From Streptomyces phaeolivaceus (lineage in GTDB: Bacteria; Actinomycetota; Actinomycetes; Streptomycetales; Streptomycetaceae): a stretch of DNA of 64,000 nt. The stretch lies in contig NZ_CP045096.1 of assembly GCF_009184865.1 (NCBI RefSeq), positions 6,572,001-6,636,000 on the forward strand, read 5' to 3'. Positions 38,505-49,289 of the stretch are shown piece after piece. How positions within the stretch are numbered: position 1 is the stretch's first letter; each line of letters starts with the position of its first letter. A model generated the notes under the pieces. It searched no databases. It worked only from the letters and a program-made list of their open reading frames with translations, and was not told where the DNA came from. The translations under genes were made by a program, and so were the position numbers.

Positions 38505-38536
38505 GGGCGGTACGGCTCTTACGGGGCGTACCGCCC
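38505..38536 (+). promoter_or_regulatory. Hairpin in the rpsK-rpoA gap
   Basis: GGGCGGTACG (38505-38514) pairs perfectly with CGTACCGCCC (38527-38536) around a 12-nt loop. It lies in the 138-nt gap, at the place where rpsD would be in other bacteria. Confidence 0.6.
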
Positions 38537-38598
38537 GTACCCTTGGTAGTACTCAAGGGCATCAAATAGTGGGTGCCCATGACTGAAGGACTCACCAC

Positions 38599-39621
38599 AT
38601 GCTGATCGCTCAGCGTCCCTCGTTGACCGAAGAGGTCGTCGACGAATTCCGCTCCCGGTTCGTGATCGAGCCGCTGGAGCCGGGCTTCGGTTACACCCTC
38701 GGCAACAGCCTCCGTCGTACGCTCCTGTCGTCGATCCCCGGTGCCGCCGTCACCAGCATCCGGATCGACGGTGTCCTGCACGAGTTCACCACCGTGCCGG
38801 GCGTCAAGGAGGACGTCACCGACCTGATCCTCAACATCAAGCAGCTGGTCGTGAGCAGTGAGCACGACGAGCCTGTGGTCATGTACCTGCGCAAGCAGGG
38901 TCCGGGTCTGGTCACCGCCGCCGACATCGCGCCCCCGGCCGGTGTCGAGGTGCACAACCCCGACCTCGTCCTCGCCACGCTCAACGGCAAGGGCAAGCTG
39001 GAGATGGAGCTGACGGTCGAGCGTGGCCGCGGTTATGTCTCCGCCGTGCAGAACAAGCAGGTCGGTCAGGAGATCGGGCGCATCCCGGTCGACTCGATCT
39101 ACTCGCCGGTTCTCAAGGTCACGTACAAGGTCGAGGCCACGCGTGTCGAGCAGCGCACCGACTTCGACAAGCTGATCGTCGACGTCGAGACCAAGCAGGC
39201 GATGCGTCCCCGTGACGCCATGGCCTCCGCCGGTAAGACGCTGGTCGAGCTGTTCGGTCTCGCCCGTGAGCTGAACATCGACGCCGAGGGCATCGACATG
39301 GGTCCGTCCCCGACGGACGCCGCGCTCGCCGCCGATCTGGCGCTGCCGATCGAGGAGCTGGAGCTCACCGTTCGGTCGTACAACTGCCTCAAGCGTGAGG
39401 GCATCCACTCCGTGGGTGAGCTGGTCGCGCGCTCCGAGGCGGACCTGCTCGACATTCGTAACTTCGGTGCGAAGTCGATCGACGAGGTCAAGGCGAAGCT
39501 GGCCGGCATGGGCCTGGCCCTGAAGGACAGCCCGCCCGGATTCGACCCCACGGCTGCCGCCGATGCGTTCGGGGCCGATGACGACGCGGACGCGGGCTTC
39601 GTCGAGACCGAGCAGTACTAA
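38599..39621 (+). CDS. rpoA: RNA polymerase alpha subunit
   Basis: A 340-residue alpha subunit. The N-terminal dimerisation domain ([20 protein letters not shown]) and C-terminal DNA-binding domain ([36 protein letters not shown]) are complete, joined by a normal linker, with an acidic tail. It scaffolds polymerase assembly and contacts activators. Confidence 0.98.
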   Translation: MLIAQRPSLTEEVVDEFRSRFVIEPLEPGFGYTLGNSLRRTLLSSIPGAAVTSIRIDGVLHEFTTVPGVKEDVTDLILNIKQLVVSSEHDEPVVMYLRKQGPGLVTAADIAPPAGVEVHNPDLVLATLNGKGKLEMELTVERGRGYVSAVQNKQVGQEIGRIPVDSIYSPVLKVTYKVEATRVEQRTDFDKLIVDVETKQAMRPRDAMASAGKTLVELFGLARELNIDAEGIDMGPSPTDAALAADLALPIEELELTVRSYNCLKREGIHSVGELVARSEADLLDIRNFGAKSIDEVKAKLAGMGLALKDSPPGFDPTAAADAFGADDDADAGFVETEQY

Positions 39622-39664
39622 GAGCTCGGGTTCGACTGCAGGATCTTGACCGCGGGCCGTGTGT

Positions 39665-39709
39665 GGCTGGTCGCGCAGTTCCCCGCGCCCCTTACGGGGC
39701 GCGGGTTTT
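39665..39709 (+). terminator. Terminator of rpoA inside a family A repeat
   Basis: The 28-nt core of repeat family A (39665-39692) runs into a perfect 10-bp stem (39682-39691 with 39696-39705), loop TTAC, followed by TTTT: a textbook intrinsic terminator. Confidence 0.9.
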
Positions 39710-39810
39710 CCGGAGTCGGAAAGGGCTCCGGATCTTCGACGGGCATCCGCCCGCTCGGATACTGACCCCGGTACCTGATACGGCCGGGGCAGACACCTAG
39801 GAGAAACACC

Positions 39811-40314
39811 ATGCCGAAGCCCACCAAGGGTGCCCGTCTGGGCGGCAGTGCCGCGCACGAGAAGCTGCTGCTCGCGAACCTCGCGAAGAGCCTCTTCGAG
39901 CACGGTCGCATCACCACCACCGAGGCGAAGGCCCGTCGTCTGCGGCCGTACGCCGAGCGTCTGGTCACCAAGGCGAAGAGGGGCGACCTTCACAACCGCC
40001 GCCAGGTGCTCCAGGTCATCACGGACAAGAGCGTCGTGCACACGCTCTTCACCGAGATCGGCCCGCGGTACGAGAACCGTCCGGGTGGCTACACCCGTAT
40101 CACCAAGATCGGTAACCGTCGTGGCGACAACGCGCCCATGGCTGTCATCGAGCTGGTCGAGGCGCTGACGGTCGCGCAGCAGGCCACGGGTGAGGCCGAG
40201 GCCGCCACCAAGCGTGCCGCGCAGGATGCCGCCGAGGTCGCCGAGACCAAGGTCGACACCACCAAGGCTGACGACGCCGCCGATGAGGCTGCCGAGGAGT
40301 CGAAGGACGCGTAA
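39811..40314 (+). CDS. rplQ: 50S ribosomal protein L17 with acidic Ala-rich tail
   Basis: A 167-residue L17. The family core (about residues 1-118) is complete: [40 protein letters not shown]. About 45 further residues are Ala/Glu/Asp/Lys-rich ([13 protein letters not shown]). After the rpoA terminator it probably has read-through or a promoter of its own. Confidence 0.98.
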   Translation: MPKPTKGARLGGSAAHEKLLLANLAKSLFEHGRITTTEAKARRLRPYAERLVTKAKRGDLHNRRQVLQVITDKSVVHTLFTEIGPRYENRPGGYTRITKIGNRRGDNAPMAVIELVEALTVAQQATGEAEAATKRAAQDAAEVAETKVDTTKADDAADEAAEESKDA

Positions 40315-40322
40315 GCGTTCTG

Positions 40323-40360
40323 AAGCGGGCCCGTTCCTTTCGAGGAGCGGGCCCGCTTTT
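40323..40360 (+). terminator. Terminator of rplQ
   Basis: An 11-bp perfect stem (40323-40333 with 40348-40358) followed by TT; it ends the alpha operon. Confidence 0.9.
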
Positions 40361-40382
40361 CTGTACCTGAGAGGATTTGTGC

Positions 40383-41246
40383 GTGAGTGAGGAAGCGGCG
40401 GACGGGCATGTTCGTGTCCGGTTGGATCTGTCGTACGACGGGAGCGAGTTCTCCGGGTGGGCCAAGCAGGCCGGGGGACGGCGGACCGTGCAGGGGGAGA
40501 TCGAGGACGCGCTGCGGACCGTGACGCGGTCGCGGGAGACGTATGAGCTGACCGTGGCGGGGCGGACCGACGCGGGGGTGCACGCGCGGGGGCAGGTGGC
40601 GCATGTCGACCTGCCTCGGGAGGTCTGGGACGAGCACCACGGGAAGCTGCTCAAGCGGCTCGCCGGGCGGCTCTCCAGGGACGTACGGGTCTGGGCCCTG
40701 CGGGAGGCGCCCAGTGGCTTCGACGCCCGGTTCTCGGCCGTCTGGCGGCGGTACGCGTACCGGGTGACGGACAACCCCGGGGGCGTCGATCCGTTGCTGC
40801 GCGGTCATGTGCTGTGGCACGACTGGCCGCTCGACGTGGACGCCATGAACGAGGCCGCCGAGCGGTTGCTCGGGGAGCACGACTTCGCGGCCTACTGCAA
40901 GCGGCGGGAGGGGGCCACCACCATCCGTACGCTCCAGGAGCTGAGCCTGGTGCGCGGGGACGACGGGGTGATCACCGCGACCGTGCGGGCCGACGCGTTC
41001 TGCCACAACATGGTGCGGTCGCTGATCGGGGCGCTGCTGTTCGTGGGGGACGGGCACCGGGGGCCCGAGTGGCCCGGGAAGGTGCTGGCCGCCGGGGTGC
41101 GGGACTCCGCCGTGCATGTCGTACGGCCGCACGGGCTGACCCTGGAGGAGGTCGGGTACCCGGCCGACGAACTGCTGGCCGCGCGGAACAAGGAGGCGCG
41201 GAACCGACGGAGTCTGCCGGGGGCACCCGGGGCCGGCTGCTGCTGA
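40383..41246 (+). CDS. truA: tRNA pseudouridine(38-40) synthase
   Basis: A 287-residue TruA, modifying U38-U40 in the anticodon stem. The catalytic aspartate is D63 in [10 protein letters not shown]. Other family sequences are [23 protein letters not shown] and [14 protein letters not shown]. The GTG at 40383 is favoured by GAGAGGA (40369-40375); TTG 40377 is also in frame. It follows the rplQ terminator by only 22 nt. Confidence 0.96.
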   Translation: MSEEAADGHVRVRLDLSYDGSEFSGWAKQAGGRRTVQGEIEDALRTVTRSRETYELTVAGRTDAGVHARGQVAHVDLPREVWDEHHGKLLKRLAGRLSRDVRVWALREAPSGFDARFSAVWRRYAYRVTDNPGGVDPLLRGHVLWHDWPLDVDAMNEAAERLLGEHDFAAYCKRREGATTIRTLQELSLVRGDDGVITATVRADAFCHNMVRSLIGALLFVGDGHRGPEWPGKVLAAGVRDSAVHVVRPHGLTLEEVGYPADELLAARNKEARNRRSLPGAPGAGCC

Positions 41247-41270
41247 CCCCGGGTCGGGGAGGGACGCGGG

Positions 41271-42179
<909 letters not shown>

Positions 42180-42268
42180 GGGGCGCAGTTTAGACGGGCG
42201 AGGGGAGGCCTTCTTCAGTTATGGGTCACGCCGGATCCGGCTGGGGCGTGGCTTGTCGCGGTTGCGGC

Positions 42269-42610
42269 TTACGCCTTGTCCTTCCAGCCGGCCACGAGCT
42301 TGCGTGTGCTGTGGTCGCTGAGCTTCGTGTAGGAGAAGACGTCGATCTGCAGCCTGTGGCCGTTGGTGAACTTCATGTCGCAGGTCTTGCCCTTGCCCTT
42401 GTCCTTGACGCCGCACGTGTCCATCTTCGGGTTCTTCGAAGACAGGTCGTCCACGGTGACGAGGATGCCGGTCGAGCCCGCCTTGGTGTCCCAGACCTTC
42501 AGGACCTCGCCCGCGGACGTGAACTTCACCTGGCCGCCGGGCACCGAGTAGTAGGTCGACGCGGACGCCGTCCCGGCCGTGCCCAGCGTCAGCGCGACAC
42601 CGGCCGCCAC
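42269..42610 (-). CDS. Small secreted protein with problematic start
   Basis: A 113-residue frame from GTG 42610: a hydrophobic stretch ending GTASAST, then a small beta-rich domain with two cysteines (DTCGVKDK, KTCDMKF). The signal peptide lacks the usual basic n-region. The in-frame codons just upstream read RTKSRKSVAAAI, exactly what an n-region should look like, but no ATG, GTG or TTG precedes them before a TGA. So the true start may be a rare codon, or the start has been mutated. Domain not recognised. Confidence 0.55.
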   Translation of the reverse strand: MAAGVALTLGTAGTASASTYYSVPGGQVKFTSAGEVLKVWDTKAGSTGILVTVDDLSSKNPKMDTCGVKDKGKGKTCDMKFTNGHRLQIDVFSYTKLSDHSTRKLVAGWKDKA

Positions 42611-42983
42611 GATCGCGGCGGCAACGCTCTTGCGAGACTTCGTACGTGAACCCCGTTGTTTGCAGCTTGCATGACTGAATCACGTGCCTCGCGGCACGTG
42701 GTGCCGGAGCGTATCGAACTCGTGCGTGAAGTGGATCAAGGGGGTCCGGGGGTCCCTGTCCCGGGGCCGTTTTGACCCGTCCGGGGCAGCGCGAGTAGGC
42801 TTGCCGCTTGTTATGCGTATTGGCTTGGTCGCTCTCAGGCGAGAGGCCCTTGCGTAGGTTCCCTGGAGCAGTTACCAGTGGGCGGCATACGGGCAGCGTT
42901 CCCGGCACTGTCGTCCCCAGCTGCACGATCGCTTCAGTGATGCCATGTGTCAGCACCCATCCACTGAAGAAGAAGGCTGCGAA
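42611..42983. other. Gene-free stretch: rplM promoter and leader
   Basis: Contains the probable n-region of the minus-strand secreted protein (42611-42650), the rplM promoter (42772-42801) and about 175 nt of leader. No independent gene is seen. Confidence 0.7.
42772..42801 (+). promoter_or_regulatory. rplM-rpsI promoter
   Basis: TTGACC (42772-42777), an 18-nt spacer and TAGGCT (42796-42801) match the Streptomyces vegetative consensus well. Confidence 0.75.
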
Positions 42984-43427
42984 GTGCGTACGTACAGCCC
43001 CAAGCCCGGCGATGTGACTCGCCAGTGGCACGTCATTGACGCTCAGGACATCGTCCTGGGCCGTCTGGCTACCACTGCCGCGAACCTCCTCCGCGGCAAG
43101 CACAAGCCGACCTATGCCCCGCACATGGACATGGGCGACTTCGTCATCATCATCAACGCCGACAAGGTTCACCTGTCCGGCAACAAGAAGACCCAGAAGC
43201 TGGCGTACCGCCACTCCGGCTACCCGGGTGGTCTGCGCTCCGTCCGTTACGACGAGCTGCTGGCGAAGAACCCCGAGAAGGCCGTCGAGAAGGCCATCAA
43301 GGGCATGATCCCCAAGAACACCCTGGGCCGTCAGATGCTCTCGAAGCTGAAGGTCTACTCGGGCGACCAGCACCCCCACGCTGCCCAGCAGCCGGTGCCG
43401 TTCGAGATCACCCAGGTCGCGCAGTAG
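42984..43427 (+). CDS. rplM: 50S ribosomal protein L13
   Basis: A 147-residue L13, an early 50S assembly protein. The GTG at 42984 gives [20 protein letters not shown], the family start; a frame from 42945 is leader. HSGYPGGLR and [13 protein letters not shown] are family signatures. Co-transcribed with rpsI. Confidence 0.97.
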   Translation: MRTYSPKPGDVTRQWHVIDAQDIVLGRLATTAANLLRGKHKPTYAPHMDMGDFVIIINADKVHLSGNKKTQKLAYRHSGYPGGLRSVRYDELLAKNPEKAVEKAIKGMIPKNTLGRQMLSKLKVYSGDQHPHAAQQPVPFEITQVAQ

Positions 43428-43468
43428 TTCCGGCCACACCCCCAAACAGAAAAGATCTGAGGAGAACC

Positions 43469-43996
43469 GTGGCCGAGACCACCGTTGAGCAGCCGGTCGA
43501 AGAGACCGAGACCGAGCTCGTCGACATTGACAGCTACACCACCGAGTCCGAGGTGCCCGTCGAGGGCGAGTACACCTCGGAGTCGCTCGCGGGCCGCTTC
43601 GGCGACCCGCAGCCGGCCGCCGGCCTGGGCCGTCGCAAGAACGCCATCGCCCGCGTCCGGATCGTCCCGGGCACCGGCAAGTGGAAGATCAACGGCCGCA
43701 CCCTTGAGGACTACTTCCCCAACAAGGTGCACCAGCAGGAGGTCAACGAGCCGTTCAAGGTTCTTGAGCTCGAAGGCCGTTACGACGTCATCGCCCGTAT
43801 CTCCGGTGGCGGTGTCTCCGGTCAGGCCGGTGCGCTCCGTCTCGGTGTCGCCCGCGCGCTGAACGAGGCCGACGTCGACAACAACCGCGGCGCCCTCAAG
43901 AAGGCCGGCTTCCTCCGCCGCGACGACCGTGCGGTCGAGCGCAAGAAGGCCGGTCTGAAGAAGGCCCGTAAGGCCCCGCAGTACAGCAAGCGCTAA
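43469..43996 (+). CDS. rpsI: 30S ribosomal protein S9 with acidic N-terminal extension
   Basis: A 175-residue S9. About 45 acidic residues ([19 protein letters not shown]) precede the core [15 protein letters not shown]. The C-terminus KAPQYSKR ends in the basic residues that touch P-site tRNA. The GTG at 43469 follows GAGGAGA. 41 nt after rplM. Confidence 0.97.
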   Translation: MAETTVEQPVEETETELVDIDSYTTESEVPVEGEYTSESLAGRFGDPQPAAGLGRRKNAIARVRIVPGTGKWKINGRTLEDYFPNKVHQQEVNEPFKVLELEGRYDVIARISGGGVSGQAGALRLGVARALNEADVDNNRGALKKAGFLRRDDRAVERKKAGLKKARKAPQYSKR

Positions 43997-44023
43997 ATTC
44001 CGCGCTCGCAGCACCACGCGCAT

Positions 44024-44057
44024 CGCCCCGGCGGCACGTTCCTGTGCCGTCGGGGCG
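44024..44057 (+). terminator. Terminator of rplM-rpsI
   Basis: A 14-bp stem with one wobble (44024-44037 with 44044-44057) and a 6-nt loop, 28 nt after the stop. Confidence 0.85.
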
Positions 44058-44236
44058 GTCTGCTTAGCAGGATCTATCGCTTGTCGCAGGCTTAAGCACA
44101 GAGTGTCGGTACAACCCCTACAGGGGGAGGACAGTCTCAGGGGATGTACTTGGTCCACGGAGTGCCGGGACACTCGTGACTACTCGTGGACACCTGGTAC
44201 GAGCCGCACATTCTCAGCAATTCGGAGGACACCACA

Positions 44237-45595
44237 GTGGGACGACTCTTCGGCACGGACGGCGTGCGCGGTGTCGCCAACGCGGATCTGACGGCCGAGC
44301 TCGCGCTCGGACTCTCCGTCGCGGCGGCACATGTACTCGCCGAGGCGGGAACGTTCGAGGGCCACAAGCCGGTGGCGGTGGTCGGACGGGATCCGCGGGC
44401 GTCCGGAGAGTTCCTGGAGGCGGCCGTCGTGGCCGGCCTCGCCAGCGCGGGCGTCGACGTGCTGCGTGTCGGTGTGCTGCCCACCCCCGCGGTGGCGTTC
44501 CTCACCGGCGAGCTGGGCGCCGACCTCGGTGTGATGCTCTCCGCCAGCCACAACGCCATGCCCGACAACGGCATCAAGTTCTTCGCGCGCGGCGGCCACA
44601 AGCTCGCCGACGATCTGGAGAACCGGATCGAGGGCGTGTACGAGGAACACCGCACGGGCGCCCCCTGGGACCGGCCGACCGGAGCGGGCGTCGGGCGTAT
44701 CCGCTCGTACGACGAGGGCTTCGGGCGGTATGTCGAGCATCTGCTCGCCGTGCTGCCCAACCGGCTCGACGGGCTGAAGGTCGTCCTCGACGAGGCGCAC
44801 GGTGCCGCCGCCGGGGTCTCGCCGGAGGTGTTCACCCGGGCCGGGGCCGAGATCGTCACGATCGGGGCCGAGCCGGACGGGCTCAACATCAACGACGGCT
44901 GCGGGTCGACCCACCTCGGGAAGCTGAAGGCCGCCGTCGTCGAGCACGGCGCGCACCTCGGGATCGCGCACGACGGGGACGCGGACCGGTGCCTCGCCGT
45001 GGACCACGCGGGCGACGAGGTCGACGGGGACCAGATCCTCGCGGTGCTCGCGCTGGCGATGCGTGAGCGTGGTGAGCTTCGCTCGGACACCGTGGTCGCG
45101 ACCGTGATGTCCAACCTCGGCTTCAAGCTGGCGCTGGAGCGGGAGGGGCTCAAGCTGGTGCAGACCGGGGTCGGCGACCGGTATGTGCTGGAGGAGATGA
45201 AGGAGCACGGGTACGCGCTCGGCGGCGAGCAGTCCGGGCATGTGATCATCTCCGACCACGCGACGACGGGTGACGGCACGCTGACGGGGCTGCTGCTGGC
45301 GGCGCGGGTCGCGCGGACCGGGCGTACGCTGCGGGATCTCGCCGGGGTGATGGAGCGGCTGCCGCAGGTGCTCGTCAATGTGCCGGACGTGGATCGGTCG
45401 CGGGTCGGGACGTCCGCCGAGCTGGCTACGGCGGTGGGGGAGGCCGAGGCCGAACTGGGTTCTACGGGGCGGGTGTTGTTGCGGCCGTCCGGGACCGAGC
45501 CGCTGGTGCGGGTGATGGTGGAGGCGGCGGATATCGAGCAGGCTCGGGCTGTGGCGGGGCGGTTGGCCGACGCGGTTAAGTCGGCGCTCGGCTGA
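44237..45595 (+). CDS. glmM: Phosphoglucosamine mutase
   Basis: A 452-residue enzyme converting glucosamine-6-P to glucosamine-1-P for UDP-GlcNAc and peptidoglycan. The phosphorylated serine is S104 in [13 protein letters not shown]. The metal loop is DGDADR and the substrate loop is GEQSGHVI. The GTG at 44237 has GGAGG (44224-44228); an ATG at 44186 is less likely. glmS lies about 6 kb on, so both GlcN steps are close together. Confidence 0.97.
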   Translation: MGRLFGTDGVRGVANADLTAELALGLSVAAAHVLAEAGTFEGHKPVAVVGRDPRASGEFLEAAVVAGLASAGVDVLRVGVLPTPAVAFLTGELGADLGVMLSASHNAMPDNGIKFFARGGHKLADDLENRIEGVYEEHRTGAPWDRPTGAGVGRIRSYDEGFGRYVEHLLAVLPNRLDGLKVVLDEAHGAAAGVSPEVFTRAGAEIVTIGAEPDGLNINDGCGSTHLGKLKAAVVEHGAHLGIAHDGDADRCLAVDHAGDEVDGDQILAVLALAMRERGELRSDTVVATVMSNLGFKLALEREGLKLVQTGVGDRYVLEEMKEHGYALGGEQSGHVIISDHATTGDGTLTGLLLAARVARTGRTLRDLAGVMERLPQVLVNVPDVDRSRVGTSAELATAVGEAEAELGSTGRVLLRPSGTEPLVRVMVEAADIEQARAVAGRLADAVKSALG

Positions 45596-45650
45596 GGCTG
45601 AATTGCCGGGCAGGGGTGTGGGGTTCTGTGCGTGGCGGGCTGCGGGTTCG

Positions 45651-45709
45651 TCGTGGCTTGTCGCGCCCACGCGGCGGTAGCCGCAAATTCAACAGAGCCC
45701 CGCGCCCCT
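45651..45709 (+). repeat. Dispersed intergenic repeat, family B, copy 1
   Basis: Unit with core TTGTCGCGCCCACGCGGC, then a GCGGC.GCCGC inversion and a GCCCCGCGCCCCT end shared with family A. A second copy lies at 53535-53591. Confidence 0.85.
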
Positions 45710-45748
45710 GAAGGAGCCGGGGCTGCGCCCCTTGCTCCTTCAGGGGCG
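45703..45748. terminator. Bidirectional terminator between glmM and DUF389 gene
   Basis: A perfect 15-bp stem (45703-45717 with 45734-45748) with a 16-nt loop. Its right arm lies over the last codons of the convergent DUF389 gene, so it can serve both strands. Confidence 0.8.
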
Positions 45749-46663
45749 GGGCTTGGACCATAGCCACTTCTGGAAGAGCAGGGTCAGGGTGCCTGCCGCG
45801 ACGATGCTCAAGAGGTTGAGCAGGAGTTGGTTGGTGGAGCCGATGGTCTGGGCCGTGTCGCCGTAGCTGAGGGCTACCGCCGCGTTGGCCGCTGCCGGGA
45901 CCGTGGTGACCGAGATGGCCACGCCGACCAGGGCGCCCGACTTGGCCGAGGTCAGGGAGAGGGTGCCGGCGATGCCGGCGAGGACGGCGACGACCACGGA
46001 GAAGGCGTCGGGGGCGTAGACGAAGGCCGTGTTGGGGCGTTCGGCGGCCAGTTGCTCCTGGCTGAACAGGTCGAGCGCGTCCATGAAGAGGCTGAAGACG
46101 ACCGTCGCCGCCATGGCCACCGCGAAGCCCACGAGGAGCGCGATCAGGGAGCGCAGGGCGAGGCGCGGGTGGCGTTGCACGATGGAGGTGCTGATGCCCG
46201 CGAGAGGGCCGAACTCCGGGCCCACCGCCATCGCGCCGACGATCAGGACCGCGTTGTCCAGGACCACACCGCAGGCCGCGAGCATGGTGGCGATGGTGAG
46301 GAAGGCGACGTAGGTGACGGAGAGCGTCGACTCCTCGTGGGTCGCGTCCGTCAGGTGTTCCCAGAGGACCGCGTCCGCGCCCTCGCCGGGCGCGTCCTTC
46401 TCGGCCCTGTCGGCGCGTTTGGAGAGGGACAGGTCGATGTTCTCGACCGCGATCGACCCGGTCTCGTCCAGGTCCAACGCCCTCAGCGCGCCGATCAGTT
46501 CGTCGCCCGCCTCACGGGCCACGTCGCACATGACGACGTCCCCGGCGGGGTCGCGGGCAGCGCCCGTCATGACGACGAGATGGGTGGTCCCGACCGTCCC
46601 CTCGATCAGGCGCACCACCTCGTCCGTCTTCTCGGACGGGGTGATCAGGCGGAGATGCAGCAT
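45740..46663 (-). CDS. DUF389 membrane protein
   Basis: A 307-residue DUF389 protein. The cytoplasmic N-terminal domain (MLHLRLITPSEKTDEVVRLIE) is followed by about six membrane spans, including the family signature LDNAVLIVGAMAVGPEFGPLAGIS. The ATG at 46663 is the start; a longer frame overlaps coaA and lacks family sequence. Function unknown, usually described as a putative transporter. It starts 29 nt after the coaA stop, so it probably shares that transcript. Confidence 0.9.
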   Translation of the reverse strand: MLHLRLITPSEKTDEVVRLIEGTVGTTHLVVMTGAARDPAGDVVMCDVAREAGDELIGALRALDLDETGSIAVENIDLSLSKRADRAEKDAPGEGADAVLWEHLTDATHEESTLSVTYVAFLTIATMLAACGVVLDNAVLIVGAMAVGPEFGPLAGISTSIVQRHPRLALRSLIALLVGFAVAMAATVVFSLFMDALDLFSQEQLAAERPNTAFVYAPDAFSVVVAVLAGIAGTLSLTSAKSGALVGVAISVTTVPAAANAAVALSYGDTAQTIGSTNQLLLNLLSIVAAGTLTLLFQKWLWSKPRP

Positions 46664-46691
46664 GTCCGCAGGGTAACCGGCCCTGTCGTGG

Positions 46692-47681
46692 CTACAGCTT
46701 GCGCAGGCTGAGGCGGCGGACCTTGTGGTCGGGGCCCTTGCGGATGATGAGGGTGGCGCGGCCCCGGGTGGGGGCGATGTTCTCGACCAGGTTGGGCCTG
46801 TTGATGGTGCGCCAGAGGGTGCGGGCGTAGTCGACCGCCTCGTCCTCGGAGACCTGGGTGTACTTGCGGAAGTACGAGTCGGGCTTCTGGAAGGCGGTCT
46901 GGCGGAGCTTTCTGAACCGGTTGAGGTACCAGCGCTCGATGTCGTCGGCGGCGGCGTCGACGTACACGCTGAAGTCGAAGTAGTCGGCGAGACCGACACG
47001 GGTACGGCCGTCGCTGCCCGGGAGGGCGGGCTGCAGGACGTTGAGGCCCTCGACGATGAGGATGTCGGGGCGGCGGACCGTCAGCCGCTGGTCGGGCACG
47101 ATGTCGTAGATGAGGTGGGAGTAGACGGGGGCCGTCACCTCGTTCTTGCCGGCCTTGATGTCGGCGACGAAACGGGTCAGGGCCCGGCGGTCGTACGACT
47201 CGGGGAAGCCCTTGCGGGAGACCAGGCCGCGTTCCTGGAGGTCCTTCATGGGGAGCAGGAAGCCGTCGGTGGTGACCAGTTCCACGCGTGGGTGTTCGGG
47301 CCAGCGGGCCAGGAGCGCCTGGAGGAGACGGGCGACGGTCGACTTGCCCACGGCCACGGAACCGGCGACGCCTATCACGAACGGGGTGCCGGACTGGGAG
47401 CCCTGCTCGCCCAGGAACGTGTTCAGGGCGCCGCGCAGACCGTCGGTGGCGCCGACGTAGAGGTTGAGGAGCCGGGACAGCGGGAGGTAGATGTCCCGGA
47501 CCTCGTCGAGGTCGATGACATCGCCCAGACCGCGCAGCTTCTCGACCTCCTCGGCGTTCAGTGGCAGCGGCGTCTTTTCGCGCAGCGCGCTCCACTCGGG
47601 GCGGGTGAGGTCGACGTAGGGAGTCGCCTCCGGCCTGGGCCGGTGGGCGCTCCGCGGCAACGAGGAGACCGGTGAGATCAC
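46692..47681 (-). CDS. coaA: Type I pantothenate kinase
   Basis: A 329-residue kinase for the first step of coenzyme A synthesis. P-loop [12 protein letters not shown] (104-115), then [20 protein letters not shown] and EGLNVLQ, all typical of CoaA. The start is the GTG at 47681 with no clear ribosome binding site. Confidence 0.95.
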   Translation of the reverse strand: MISPVSSLPRSAHRPRPEATPYVDLTRPEWSALREKTPLPLNAEEVEKLRGLGDVIDLDEVRDIYLPLSRLLNLYVGATDGLRGALNTFLGEQGSQSGTPFVIGVAGSVAVGKSTVARLLQALLARWPEHPRVELVTTDGFLLPMKDLQERGLVSRKGFPESYDRRALTRFVADIKAGKNEVTAPVYSHLIYDIVPDQRLTVRRPDILIVEGLNVLQPALPGSDGRTRVGLADYFDFSVYVDAAADDIERWYLNRFRKLRQTAFQKPDSYFRKYTQVSEDEAVDYARTLWRTINRPNLVENIAPTRGRATLIIRKGPDHKVRRLSLRKL

Positions 47682-47876
47682 AGTCCATTGTTAACGGAGT
47701 TTGAACGGGGTGGCGGGGTGGGGGCCGGGTGGGGTCCGTCACGCTCGCGCGGGCTCCGCCCTCACTGTGCGTGAACTGTGGCGAAGGTGTGGACCTGGGG
47801 TGGAGGGGGGACTAGCGTCCGGGCGGTCGGGAGGGAGCCGCTTCCCGGTCGGGCGGGGGGAATGGGGGGACTTCTG

Positions 47877-48149
47877 ATGGGTTTTGGCATGCGTGCGCGC
47901 TTACGGAGCGTCGTACGGAGTGGATCTACGCGCGGTGACGGGGCGCGGGGGCGGGACCGCGAGCGGGACAGGGAGCTGGTCGGGCGGGTGTGCAGTGAGC
48001 TTGCGGCCGATCTGCCGGACGAGGATGTCGGTGAGTGTCTCGACGACGCGATCGACATGTACCGGATGGGGAGCAAGCCCCGGTGCGAGGAGGTCGAGTA
48101 TCTGGGGCTGGTGCGGGAGGCCATCGACCGGATCGAGGAGGGGGAGTGA
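47877..48149 (+). CDS. Small acidic hypothetical protein
   Basis: A 90-residue protein. The ATG at 47877 has GGGGGA (47865-47870) 6 nt upstream. The N-terminus is arginine-rich (RARLRSVVRSGSTRG) and the rest is acidic and helical (CSELAADLPDEDVGECLDD, EEVEYLGLVREAIDR). No family recognised; composition and codon use look coding. Confidence 0.65.
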   Translation: MGFGMRARLRSVVRSGSTRGDGARGRDRERDRELVGRVCSELAADLPDEDVGECLDDAIDMYRMGSKPRCEEVEYLGLVREAIDRIEEGE

Positions 48150-48228
48150 GGGGGCGTCCACGCGCCTGCCCCCGCTCCGTCCACGCTCCGTCCACCCGGC
48201 GGCACCCTCGGACCAGGTGACTCCGTCC

Positions 48229-48450
48229 TCAGACCAGCAGATCCTTGTAGTAGATGCTGGCCTTCTTGCGGCTGTCGGTGTCGGATGTCACCGAGCCGAA
48301 GCCGCTGCACAGGCGGACGGCCTGCGGGTTGGCGGGGTCGGGGACCTGGATGGCCATGCCCTCGGGCTCCCGGTAGGGGAGCGAGTAGCCGGCCCGGCTG
48401 AGTTCCTGCTGGACGACGGTGCCGGTGTTCCAGTTGACGCCGGTGTCTCG
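48229..48450 (-). pseudogene. C-terminal fragment of an unidentified gene
   Basis: The minus strand reads about 73 in-frame codons to a TGA at 48229, including QQELSRAGYSLPYREPE, VPDPANPQAVRLCSGFG and the end KASIYYKDLLV. The frame loses sense at about 48450, where the plus strand becomes RHS-like sequence. It looks like the tail of a gene cut off by the rearrangement. I do not recognise the family. Confidence 0.5.
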
Positions 48451-49186
48451 ACGAGCGCCTACGACGGGAACGGCAAGGTCGCCACGACCACCGACCCGAC
48501 CGGCACGCTGACCTACGACTACGACGCCCTCCAGCGGCCGACGGCCATCAAGCAGGGGACGACCGCGCTGTCACTGTGGACCTACGACAGCGCGACCGGT
48601 GGCAAGGGGCAGCTCGCGTCGGCCACCTCCTACGCGAACGGCAAGGCGTACCGGCAGACGGCGGTCGCCTACGACTCGCGGAGCAGGGTGACGCAGCGCC
48701 GGCTGACCGTGCCAGACGACGGCACGGGCCTGGCCGGGACCTACACCATCGGCTACGGCTACGGCTACGGCTACGGCTACGACCTGGCCGACCATCTCAC
48801 CTCGGTGACATACCCCGCGATCGGCGGGCTCCCGGCCGAGACGGTCACCACCGCCTACTCCGCGCAAGGCATGCCGGAGAAGGTCTCCAGCCCGCTGGCC
48901 ACGTATCAGTCGTCGATCGGCTTCGACCGGCTGGGCCGTGTCAACGCCCGTACCTACGGGGCGAGCGGGACCGACGCGACGGTCAGCCGGGCCTACGCCT
49001 ACCACGACGCCGACGGCACGGGGCTGCTGTCCGGCATCAAGACGACGGTGACCGCCGGCGGCACGACCACGACCGCTCAGGACGACTCCTTCGTGCGCAA
49101 CCTCGGTGGCCACATCACCGGTGCCACGGACGGGGTCACGGAGCAGAGCGAGTGCTTCACCTACGACGAGCTCAACCGGATCGGCC
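48451..49186 (+). pseudogene. RHS-repeat protein fragment
   Basis: About 245 codons of YD/RHS repeat sequence (YDGNGKVATTTDPTGTLTYD, YDALQRPTAI, FDRLGRVNARTYG, FTYDELNRIGR). There is no start codon in good context, no N-terminal secretion part and no C-terminal toxin part. RHS proteins are large wall-associated or toxin-delivery proteins, often over 1000 residues, so this is an internal piece. It contains the GGCTAC repeat. Confidence 0.8.
48751..48780 (+). repeat. Hexanucleotide repeat coding Gly-Tyr
   Basis: GGCTAC five times in perfect tandem, encoding alternating Gly and Tyr within the RHS remnant. Confidence 0.95.
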
Positions 49187-49259
49187 GGCGTGGGGAGTGG
49201 CCGAGGCCGCCCTGTTCCTGGTCGCCGCGACCACGTTCACGGTGCTGCGCACCGCTTGA
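49187..49259 (+). pseudogene. C-terminal fragment of a membrane protein
   Basis: In a different frame from the RHS piece, the last 23 codons read GVAEAALFLVAATTFTVLRTA then TGA, a hydrophobic segment like the last span of a membrane protein. Together with the flanking fragments it marks a junction of unrelated gene ends. Confidence 0.4.
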
Positions 49260-49289
49260 GGGGCTCTTCTCAGGTGGTGATGCCGCGTC

